Assembly (NCBI GenBank): GCA_025352345.1
Contig: JANXTP010000031.1
Location: 1 to 12,196 of the forward strand
DNA from: Burkholderiales bacterium
GTDB lineage: Bacteria > Pseudomonadota > Gammaproteobacteria > Burkholderiales > Burkholderiaceae_C
Direction: 5' to 3'
DNA: 12,196 nt
Notes under the pieces: generated by a model
Seen by the model: only the letters and a program-made list of their open reading frames with translations
Told to the model about the DNA's origin: nothing
Databases searched by the model: none
Program-made: the position numbers and the translations under genes
Part shown: piece after piece, positions 7,014 to 12,196 of the stretch
How the letters are laid out: the number at the start of each line of letters is the position of its first letter
Position numbering within the stretch: the first letter of the stretch is position 1

Positions 7014-8456
7014 TTAGTTCGACTCCGTCTCGACCTTGCGCTCGGTCATCGATTTGCTGACCAGCACCGGCTTGCCCTTCAGGCGGTTGATGGCCTGGGC
7101 GAGCTGGAAGTCGTCTTCACTGCCGAATTCGGCCGGTGGCTTGATCGGCGCGGCGGCCTTCTTGGCGCTTTCGTCTTCCAGCTTCTTGCGGGCGATCTCG
7201 CGTGCCTTCTCGCGGGCTTCGTCCTTGACCTCGGCACCTTGGCCGCTTTGCAGGTGCTTTTCCAGGTCGGCTTCACGCGGACGCAGTGCCGAAAAGAGGT
7301 TGCCCTCGGCGGTCTCGTCGATCATCACATCGGGCACGATGCCCTTGGCCTGGATCGACTTGCCGCTCGGCGTGTAGTAGCGCGCCGTGGTGATCTTCAG
7401 CGCGGTGTCTGGCGACAACTGACGCACCGTTTGAACCGAGCCCTTGCCGAAGGTCTGCGCGCCCATCACCGTGGCCCGCTTGTTGTCTTGCAAGGCACCG
7501 GCAACGATTTCGCTGGCCGAGGCCGAGCCTTCATTCACCAGCACCACCAGCGGCACCGATTTCAGCGCTTCGGGCAGGCGCCGCAGTGGATCGGCACCAC
7601 CGCGCCGCAGATAGTACTCAGGCGCCGCCTTGAAGATGGATTTCGATTCAGGGATCTGGCCGTTGGTGGTGACCACGGTTGCGTCTGCCGCCAAGAAGGC
7701 CGAGGAGATAGCCACTGACGCTTCGAGCAGACCGCCCGGATCGTTGCGCAGATCGAGCACGATGCCCTTCAGGTTGGGGTCTTGCTTGTAAAGCTCTTCG
7801 AGCTTGCGAGCGAAGTCCTCGACGGTGCGATCCTGGAACTGGCTGACGCGCAACCAGGCGTAGCCCGGCTCGACCACCTTGGCGCGCACGCTCACCGTGC
7901 GGATTTCCTCGCGCACGATGGTGACCGGGAACGTGCGGTCCTCCGATTTGCGAAACATCGTCAACACGACCTTGGTGCCCGGCTCGCCACGCATGCGTTT
8001 CACCGCCTGCTCCAGCGTCAGGCCCTTGACCACGGTGTCGTCGATTTTGGTGATCAGGTCACCGCTTTTGAGCCCGCCGCGGAAGGCCGGAGAGCCTTCG
8101 ATCGGGGTGACCACCTTGACCAGGCCGTCTTCCATGCCGATCTCAATGCCGACGCCGACGAAACGCCCGGTCGTCCCTTCGCGGAATTCCTTCCACGACT
8201 TCTTGTCGAAATACTGCGAATGCGGGTCGAGCCCGGCGACCATGCCGCCAATGGCGTCGGTGATCAGCTTCTTTTCATCGACCGGTTCGACGTAGTCGCT
8301 CTTGACCATGCCAAACACCGCCGCGAGTTGCTGTAGTTCGTCCAGCGGCAGTGAGCTCACCGAGTTGCGCGCAGTGGCCTGCAATTGCATCGTGGCCAAC
8401 GCGCCGGCCACCGCACCGAGTGCGATCCATCCTGAAATCCTGAGCTTCGTACCCAT
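7014..8456 (-). CDS. ctpA: S41 family carboxy-terminal processing protease
   Basis: A 480-residue periplasmic, membrane-anchored serine protease of the CtpA/Prc type, which trims or degrades envelope proteins such as peptidoglycan-remodelling enzymes. Order: an N-terminal membrane segment (about residues 8-24, GWIALGAVAGALATM), a helical region with LDPHSQYFD, a PDZ domain (roughly 85-165, with GVGIEIG and GSPAFRGGLKSGD), the S41 catalytic core with LDLRNDPGGLL, the catalytic serine S313 in NEGSASASE and the lysine K338 in FGKGSVQT, 25 residues apart as in the family. The tail is charged and Lys/Ala-rich. I chose the ATG at 8456: GAGGG stands six bases upstream, and an ATG at 8483 would be within about eight bases of the predicted transcription start. 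A terminator follows the gene. Confidence 0.93.
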   Translation of the reverse strand: MGTKLRISGWIALGAVAGALATMQLQATARNSVSSLPLDELQQLAAVFGMVKSDYVEPVDEKKLITDAIGGMVAGLDPHSQYFDKKSWKEFREGTTGRFVGVGIEIGMEDGLVKVVTPIEGSPAFRGGLKSGDLITKIDDTVVKGLTLEQAVKRMRGEPGTKVVLTMFRKSEDRTFPVTIVREEIRTVSVRAKVVEPGYAWLRVSQFQDRTVEDFARKLEELYKQDPNLKGIVLDLRNDPGGLLEASVAISSAFLAADATVVTTNGQIPESKSIFKAAPEYYLRRGGADPLRRLPEALKSVPLVVLVNEGSASASEIVAGALQDNKRATVMGAQTFGKGSVQTVRQLSPDTALKITTARYYTPSGKSIQAKGIVPDVMIDETAEGNLFSALRPREADLEKHLQSGQGAEVKDEAREKAREIARKKLEDESAKKAAAPIKPPAEFGSEDDFQLAQAINRLKGKPVLVSKSMTERKVETESN

Positions 8457-8497
8457 GTCCGACCCTCTAGCTGGCTTGTGCATTCGATCCCCATGTC

Positions 8498-8503
8498 AGT
8501 ATA
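8498..8503 (-). promoter_or_regulatory. Candidate -10 element for ctpA
   Basis: TATACT on the minus strand matches the sigma-70 -10 consensus at five of six bases. It would place the transcription start near 8491, giving a leader of about 35 bases to the ATG at 8456. No convincing -35 hexamer is visible at 16-18 bp. The same TATACT stands upstream of the mntP riboswitch. Confidence 0.4.
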
Positions 8504-8586
8504 GAACCCAGGGGGGGATTGATGCTGCGTGGGCTGGCTTAGTTTCCGAGGTCGACGCGAGGATGCAAAAAAATGTCGATGCAGTG

Positions 8587-8627
8587 TCAAGTCTGTCGCA
8601 TTCGGCCAGCCCAGCGGTTCAAGTCTG
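8587..8627 (+). repeat. Direct repeat TCAAGTCTG in the intergenic region
   Basis: TCAAGTCTG occurs at 8587-8595 and 8619-8627, a period of 32 bp (about three helical turns), in the gap between the divergent genes ctpA and the hypothetical gene at 8729. It could be a paired binding site or chance; nothing else in 8504-8728 is recognisable apart from an A-run at 8567-8573. Confidence 0.25.
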
Positions 8628-8728
8628 CGCCAGCGTCGCCGATAGCGAAATGACGGTTGTGGGTTCGTGGCTCAGGCCCTCTGCCTCCGCCGACCCACAT
8701 GGCTGCCGATCGACGACAAGACTGCGTG

Positions 8729-9130
8729 ATGTTCAGCTTATTCAGAACTTCCAAACCCGATCAGGTCACGACCCTGAACTTGGTGGACAGCGCGCGCACC
8801 ACGTCAGGTCAAAACCCATCGAGCCTGCGTGCCGGGCCGCGGCATACGCTGCCCAGCGAACAAGACCGGACACTGTCGGCCCCGGCGCGGCAGTGGCTGC
8901 GCCGCCTGCCCACGCGGGACAGGCCGCTGGCGCTGTGCTCGATGTATCCGCGTCTCGCCAATCGCCTGGCCGCAGCCTGGGAAGATCCGGCGCAGGCTGA
9001 AGCGGTCTTTGAGGAACTGATGATCGACCGTCGCGGCGGTCGACTCGGCTTCGCCCCGCTGGTGGCGGGTGAACTGATGCGCCTGCACCTGCTGCATGAA
9101 AAGCGCCTGGAGCCAGGCAAGGGCGGTTGA
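8729..9130 (+). CDS. Conserved hypothetical protein, betaproteobacterial type
   Basis: A 133-residue, probably cytoplasmic protein without signal peptide or membrane segment. The N-terminal part (MFSLFRTSKPDQ, then a polar stretch to about residue 50) looks flexible. The C-terminal part contains WLRRLP, YPRLANRLAAAW, FEELMIDRRGGRLGF and a leucine-rich end. From memory, short betaproteobacterial proteins share the pattern R-(F/Y)-P-R-(I/L)-A-N-x-L-A-x-x-W followed by L-(L/M)-x-D-R-R-G-G-R-x-G-F; their function is unknown to me. The start is the ATG before the FSLF segment; the frame is open upstream to 8657, but that part is Pro/Arg-rich and unlike a protein start. The gene diverges from ctpA and meets mntP tail to tail with 38 bases between stops. 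No strong ribosome binding site is visible. Confidence 0.7.
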   Translation: MFSLFRTSKPDQVTTLNLVDSARTTSGQNPSSLRAGPRHTLPSEQDRTLSAPARQWLRRLPTRDRPLALCSMYPRLANRLAAAWEDPAQAEAVFEELMIDRRGGRLGFAPLVAGELMRLHLLHEKRLEPGKGG

Positions 9131-9168
9131 GACGGGGCTTGCTGCGGCACCCGGCACCCTCTACTTTT

Positions 9169-9738
9169 TCAGACTGCGCCGAGGTGCTCCATCAGGATCG
9201 CAGCGCCGATGCCTGCGAGCAGGATGCCACCGCAAATCTCGGCCCACTTTCCTGCCACTGTGCCCAGCGCACGTCCAACCATCACGCCCGCCGTCACGGC
9301 AACGAAGGTCGTGAAGCCAATCGCGGCGGCGACGGGAAGAATATTGACGTTGATCAATGCCAGCCCAACACCGACAGCCATGGCATCGATGCTGGTCGCA
9401 AACCCCGTCAGGACCAGAAGCCAGAACGGGTGCTGGGTCAGCTTTTCGCCTTTGTGTACCGTTGGCGCCGCGAATCCCTTGTAAACCATGCGCAGGCCAA
9501 GGCCCACCAGCAGGACGAATGCAATCCAGTGGTCCGAGGCCTCGACATAGTCGGCGGCGGTCAGGCCGAGTGCCCAGCCGATCACAGGCGTGATCGCTTC
9601 TATGACGCCAAATATGCCGCCGGTGCGAAACGCTTCGCTCCAGCGCGGTTTTTGAAGCGCAGCGCCTTTGCCCACGGCAGCGGCGAACGCGTCGGTGGAC
9701 ATGGCCAGCGACAGCAACGCAATAGAGATGGGATTCAT
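9169..9738 (-). CDS. mntP: Manganese exporter MntP
   Basis: A 189-residue inner-membrane protein of the MntP (YebN, DUF204) family that exports Mn2+ and protects against manganese excess. Length and sequence follow E. coli MntP closely, with about six membrane segments in two homologous halves. The key aspartates are in place: D16 in AMSTDAFAA and D118 in TSIDAMAVGVGLA. Other family blocks are GKGAALQKPRWSEA, TPVIGWALG, HWIAFVLL, PFWLLVLTGFATS and ILLAGIGAAIL. The ATG at 9738 matches the family N-terminus; a GGAG (9754-9751) stands 12 bases upstream. Expression is very probably controlled by the yybP-ykoY manganese riboswitch in its 180-base leader, so that Mn2+ turns the exporter on. The gene is single, convergent with the hypothetical gene at 8729-9130. 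Confidence 0.95.
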   Translation of the reverse strand: MNPISIALLSLAMSTDAFAAAVGKGAALQKPRWSEAFRTGGIFGVIEAITPVIGWALGLTAADYVEASDHWIAFVLLVGLGLRMVYKGFAAPTVHKGEKLTQHPFWLLVLTGFATSIDAMAVGVGLALINVNILPVAAAIGFTTFVAVTAGVMVGRALGTVAGKWAEICGGILLAGIGAAILMEHLGAV

Positions 9739-9813
9739 GTGGGAGTGCTTCTCCGGCCGGGCGAGAGCTACGGCGCGTCAACACAGTCCGGCTTACGTCG
9801 TGCTGATGCGCCG
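9739..9813 (-). promoter_or_regulatory. Expression platform of the mntP riboswitch
   Basis: The strand GTGTTGACGCGCCG (9784-9771) has two possible partners. It can pair with CGGCGCATCAGCAC just upstream (9813-9800; 12 Watson-Crick pairs of 14 plus one G-U and one mismatch). Alternatively TGTTGACGC (9783-9775), together with AAGCCG (9794-9789), pairs with GCGTCAACA and CGGCTT of the aptamer core (9879-9871 and 9866-9861), which would destroy the aptamer. The GGAG at 9754-9751 can also pair with CTCC at 9745-9742. No U-run is present, so translational control is more likely than termination. The pairings are read directly; their use is inference. Confidence 0.65.
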
Positions 9814-9916
9814 ATGGTCTCGCCAACCAGAATGGTGACCTGCACCACGGCCTGCTAGGCAAGCCGAGTATGTTGACGCAGGCGCTTTCAGATGAAAGCC
9901 GGCTACTCCCCAAAGG
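9811..9916 (-). ncRNA. yybP-ykoY manganese riboswitch aptamer
   Basis: The mRNA leader of mntP holds both signature loops of the yybP-ykoY aptamer, which binds Mn2+: GGGGAGTAGCC (9911-9901) and GCGTCAACATACTCGGC (9879-9863), with GAGTA and TACTC complementary. Between them is a hairpin, GCTTTC-ATCT-GAAAGC (9899-9884). The conserved GCGAGACC follows (9823-9816), and CCATCGG (9817-9811) can close an imperfect P1 with CCTTTGG (9916-9910). The layout resembles the E. coli mntP leader. Confidence 0.9.
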
Positions 9917-9924
9917 ATGATTCC

Positions 9925-9930
9925 AGTATA
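9925..9930 (-). promoter_or_regulatory. Candidate -10 element for the mntP transcript
   Basis: TATACT on the minus strand stands about seven bases before the first aptamer bases, so transcription would begin near 9918, right at the riboswitch. No good -35 hexamer is seen at the expected distance; that position is occupied by a long dyad (9931-9959), which suggests activation or repression by a bound protein. Confidence 0.5.
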
Positions 9931-9959
9931 AAAGATGCGCGCTCAGCTTCGCGCTCTTT
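9931..9959. promoter_or_regulatory. Inverted repeat over the -35 region of mntP (possible operator)
   Basis: AAAGA (9931-9935), one unpaired T, GCGCG (9937-9941), an eight-base centre, CGCGC (9950-9954) and TCTTT (9955-9959) form a 10+10 dyad interrupted by a single base. It lies directly upstream of the candidate -10 element. It does not resemble the E. coli MntR site as I know it. It could instead be a transcript hairpin on the plus strand, but no transcript is expected there. Confidence 0.4.
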
Positions 9960-10090
9960 CTGGCAGCGCCAGATGATCAGACAACATCGGCCTGCCTAAA
10001 GCAGGAATTTGCACCGCGGGCAATCGTCAGCTGCCCTTGAAAGGCTCACGTATATTTGATGGCGGCTATCTTCTTCGACTTGAGCAATCT

Positions 10091-10465
10091 ATGAACACCC
10101 CATCACGAAAGGCGGTTGCTTCGAAGGCGAAGCGATCGGGCCAGCCCCAAGCAAAGAGCCACGCAGTTGCTTCGAAGCCGCCACCTCGGAAGCGGTCTAA
10201 GAAATCGCCGACTGACATTGCCATTTCCACTGAACTGGCTCCGGCCGTCGCCATCGCATTGCTCGATAAATCTTCAAAGACGCCAGGAGCAGCACCCCCA
10301 GCGCTGGAAGTGCTAGCGGCTGGAGTGACAGCGTCGGACACTGAAGGCAATGTGCGCGTGCAACTCATGTTCCCGAATGGCACCGTGCTGCCGGTCGAGA
10401 TGAGCACCGACGCAGGGGCCGCCTTGTCAAAGGGATTGGACGAGGAGCTTCCAGACAAGAAGTGA
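10091..10465 (+). CDS. Hypothetical basic, Ala/Ser/Lys-rich protein
   Basis: I do not recognise this 124-residue protein. The first 50 residues are low-complexity and strongly basic (SRKAVASKAKRSGQ, KPPPRKRSKKSP), resembling the tails of DNA- or RNA-binding proteins; the rest has a possible small folded part, with a predicted helix near ELAPAVAIALLDK and a strand-like VRVQLMFPNGTVLPVEM, ending in the acidic DEELPDKK. There is no signal peptide or membrane segment. The ATG at 10091 is preferred to an upstream TTG at 10037 because the extra 18 residues look unstructured; a TATATT at 10051-10056 would give a leader of about 30 bases. Codon use looks less GC-rich than the neighbours by eye. It lies alone between the mntP promoter and a tRNA gene. 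It could be a non-coding reading frame. Confidence 0.5.
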   Translation: MNTPSRKAVASKAKRSGQPQAKSHAVASKPPPRKRSKKSPTDIAISTELAPAVAIALLDKSSKTPGAAPPALEVLAAGVTASDTEGNVRVQLMFPNGTVLPVEMSTDAGAALSKGLDEELPDKK

Positions 10466-10578
10466 GGCCGCACCACTGGACCGCCGGTGTGGGCAACGAC
10501 GTGGTTTGCTGCGCCGCCTTGGCAGGGGGTTGTACCCGCGGCGCCTGCACGATGGTGGCATCGCTGGCCCAGCCTTTT

Positions 10579-10600
10579 GCGTTTGAGTTTCAGCAAACGC
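10579..10600. other. Perfect 7-bp hairpin downstream of tRNA-Arg
   Basis: GCGTTTG (10579-10585) and CAAACGC (10594-10600) form a perfect stem with an eight-base loop. It lies about 43 bases beyond the 3' end of the minus-strand tRNA and 114 bases beyond the hypothetical gene. No U-run follows in either direction, so a terminator role is uncertain. The rest of 10466-10642 shows nothing recognisable. Confidence 0.3.
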
Positions 10601-10642
10601 CTGCGGCTGCCGGTCTTTCTGGGTGCCTTTCGGCCTTGTCTC

Positions 10643-10717
10643 TGGTCCCACCGACAGGAATCGAACCTGTATCTGCCGCTTAGGAGGCGGCCGTTCTGTC
10701 CATTGAACTACGGCGGG
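10643..10717 (-). tRNA. tRNA-Arg, anticodon CCU
   Basis: On the minus strand a full cloverleaf can be drawn: acceptor CCCGCCG (10717-10711) with CGGTGGG (10653-10647, one G-U pair), D stem GTTC/GAAC, anticodon stem GCCGC/GCGGC with loop CTCCTAA and anticodon CCT, T arm CAGG-TTCGATT-CCTG, discriminator A and an encoded CCA (10645-10643). It reads the rare arginine codon AGG. It starts 35 bases after the tamB stop codon on the same strand, so it may be cotranscribed with tamB or have its own promoter in that gap. Confidence 0.95.
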
Positions 10718-10752
10718 CGGGTCACCGATTTTCACACGCAGGGTCGGCTGGC

Positions 10753-12196
10753 CTAGCCCCAGCGCCAAGTCCAGATCACGTCCAGTGAATTCTCGAAGCC
10801 TGACTGCGCACGCAGCGTGAAGCTGCGTGCGATGCGGTAGATCAGCTGAAAGCTCCCGGCGGTGGCGTTCAGGCCGCGCTCGTAGCCGACGTACCAGCGC
10901 CGCGACAGCTGCTTGCCGAGTGAGATCACCGTTTCGCGCACCTCGCCCTGGTTCTGCTTCAGCGTCAGTTCGTCGAGGCCGATGGCCTTGGTGAACTGGT
11001 CGGTGATGCTGTCACCTTCGCCGGCCAGCAGGGCCACGGCGGCGGTTTGCAGCAGCGCGGTGTCAGCGCCGCCCAGGCCGTCGCTGGCGCGGCCCAGTGC
11101 CAGCCATGACAGCTTGTCGACCTCCGACACCTCGGGCTCCGAAAACAGCCGGATGCGCGGGTTCTGCGCGGTGCCGGTGACCTGCACCCCAACGCGGATG
11201 TCGATGTTCGGGCGCGTCGCCTCGATGTTGAGCTGCGGGTTTTCCGGCGGCCCGTTGAAGGTGATCAGGCCTCGGTCGATCGTCAGCTTCTGGCCATAGG
11301 CGGCGTAGGTGCCGCCAGCCGCAGCCACGGTGCCGTTGATCGCCAGCCGCCCACCGGGCGCGGTCAGTCGCAGGTCGCCGCGCAAACCGGTTTCGATGCC
11401 GCGACCGCGCAGCCGCAACTTGGTGCCCAGCGCGATCTTCAGATCGAGCGCCACGTTGCGCGAGATCGTCGAGGTGGGCAGAGGCGTGGCCGCGTCCGCG
11501 GCGTTGGATGTCACTGCATCGACTGGCCCACCGCGCGCCGCGCCGCTGATCGGGGCGCGCACCACCTGCACGTCGTCGGACAGCGTCGGCGCATCGCTGC
11601 GGGTGAAGTCGATCAGACCTTCGTCGATCGCGAAGCCACCGTTGACGCTCAGTGCGTCGCGGCCGAAGCCCAGCTGAGCGATGCCGCTGGTGACGATGCG
11701 GCGATCGACCCGGCCCAGCAGCACGAAGCGGTCGGCCCTCAGCTGGAGTTGCGCGGTCGGTGATTCGCCCAGCGCCGCGGCGCCGTCGATGCTCAGGCTG
11801 CCGGTGCCGCCCTTGGCATTGAAGCGCTCGATGCGCGCGCTGCTGCCTTGCAGTGAGATCAGCACATCACCCTCGCTGATGTTCACGCCTTCGAGGAAGT
11901 TGCGCACGCTCAAGGCGCTGCCCTGGATGCTGCCGGTGACCTCGGGTGCGCCGAAGCGCCCGGCAAACACCGCGCTGGTCTTCATCTGGCCGCCCAGGCG
12001 CCAGCCGGTCGGCACCCAGGTTCCCCAGGCGCCGAGGTTCGCCACGTCGAGCTCGGCAGCGCCTTCGACCGATGCGTCGGCCGTGGGCCACAGCGCGTCG
12101 GGCGAGGTGCGCACCACCACCGCGCCCGCCAGCACGCCGAGTGTCGTGCCGTTCTGGTACGGCGAGAACGTCCACACGCCGTCTTGTGCGCTCAGT
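10753..12196 (-). CDS. tamB: Translocation and assembly module protein TamB, C-terminal part
   Basis: The frame is open through the right edge of the window, so only the last 480 residues or so are seen; complete TamB proteins have well over 1,000. TamB is an inner-membrane-anchored, periplasm-spanning beta-sheet groove that works with the outer-membrane partner TamA in outer-membrane protein assembly and lipid transport. The sequence has the DUF490/TamB pattern of repeated short beta strands (LQLRADRFVL, LRLRGRGIETGLRGDLRLTAPGGRLAINGTV, GTYAAYGQKLTIDRGLITF, NPQLNIEATRP) and the typical C-terminus, GYERGLNATAGSFQLIYRI followed by FTLRAQSGFENSLDVIW, close in form to E. coli TamB's end. The stop is a TAG at 10755-10753. 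tamA would be expected further right, outside the window. tRNA-Arg follows on the same strand. Confidence 0.9.
   Translation of the reverse strand, partial: LSAQDGVWTFSPYQNGTTLGVLAGAVVVRTSPDALWPTADASVEGAAELDVANLGAWGTWVPTGWRLGGQMKTSAVFAGRFGAPEVTGSIQGSALSVRNFLEGVNISEGDVLISLQGSSARIERFNAKGGTGSLSIDGAAALGESPTAQLQLRADRFVLLGRVDRRIVTSGIAQLGFGRDALSVNGGFAIDEGLIDFTRSDAPTLSDDVQVVRAPISGAARGGPVDAVTSNAADAATPLPTSTISRNVALDLKIALGTKLRLRGRGIETGLRGDLRLTAPGGRLAINGTVAAAGGTYAAYGQKLTIDRGLITFNGPPENPQLNIEATRPNIDIRVGVQVTGTAQNPRIRLFSEPEVSEVDKLSWLALGRASDGLGGADTALLQTAAVALLAGEGDSITDQFTKAIGLDELTLKQNQGEVRETVISLGKQLSRRWYVGYERGLNATAGSFQLIYRIARSFTLRAQSGFENSLDVIWTWRWG

Noticed and set aside
6118..7017. 299-codon plus-strand frame opposite moeB
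   Set aside because: It covers moeB and the terminator in antisense with no recognisable domain; a GC-rich shadow frame.
9131..9168. Possible terminator between the hypothetical gene and mntP
   Set aside because: There is a run of five T (9165-9169), but no stem of useful length precedes it in either direction.
10066..10596. 176-codon minus-strand frame opposite the orphan protein
   Set aside because: It lacks a recognisable domain. The plus-strand frame has a more natural protein pattern, though neither is proven.
10462..10683. Plus-strand frame ending in VPPTGIEPVSAA
   Set aside because: It runs antisense through tRNA-Arg. The PTGIEP string is the usual false translation of a tRNA 3' end, so it is not a protein gene.
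10643..10717. tRNA-Arg as an integration (att) site
   Set aside because: No second copy of the tRNA 3' end and no integrase gene appear in the window.
1..12196. CRISPR array, IS element, prophage, toxin-antitoxin or defence cassette
   Set aside because: No regularly spaced repeats, transposase, integrase or known defence domain was found on either strand. The window is mostly conserved housekeeping genes.

Overview
The window comes from a GC-rich betaproteobacterium, most likely Burkholderiales (Leptothrix/Rubrivivax-like). I infer this from the protein flavour, from the order methyltransferase - rhodanese - TolC and from the CtpA/MoeB pairing; no search was run. It is mostly ordinary chromosomal housekeeping and envelope sequence. 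I see no IS element, CRISPR array, phage module or recognisable defence cassette.

Left part (1-4243, + strand): the C-terminal half of an RND efflux permease, a divergent protein-L-isoaspartate O-methyltransferase-like protein, a single-domain rhodanese overlapping it by one base, and a TolC-family outer-membrane channel. The left edge is anomalous. Bases 1-80, read on the minus strand, encode a piece of the N-terminal half of an RND permease, while the plus strand from about base 63 carries the C-terminal half. The joint lies in a short sequence readable in both directions. This looks like an inversion inside the RND gene, or an assembly error.

Middle (4278-8456, - strand): ctpA (S41 carboxy-terminal processing protease), a strong intrinsic terminator, then moeB/thiF, a LOG-family nucleotide phosphoribohydrolase-like protein and an arginase. 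The last three are closely spaced and probably one operon. The terminator ends only eight bases before the moeB start codon, so how moeB is expressed is an open question.

Right part (8729-12196): a small conserved hypothetical protein diverging from ctpA; the manganese exporter gene mntP (- strand) behind a clear yybP-ykoY Mn2+ riboswitch; a basic orphan protein of unknown function; a tRNA-Arg(CCU) gene (- strand); and the C-terminal part of TamB, cut by the right edge. In the mntP leader, one downstream strand can pair either with the aptamer core or with a nearer partner, which gives a readable two-state switch model. TamB, TolC and CtpA all serve the cell envelope, and MntP with its riboswitch controls Mn2+ levels; arginase is a manganese enzyme family.
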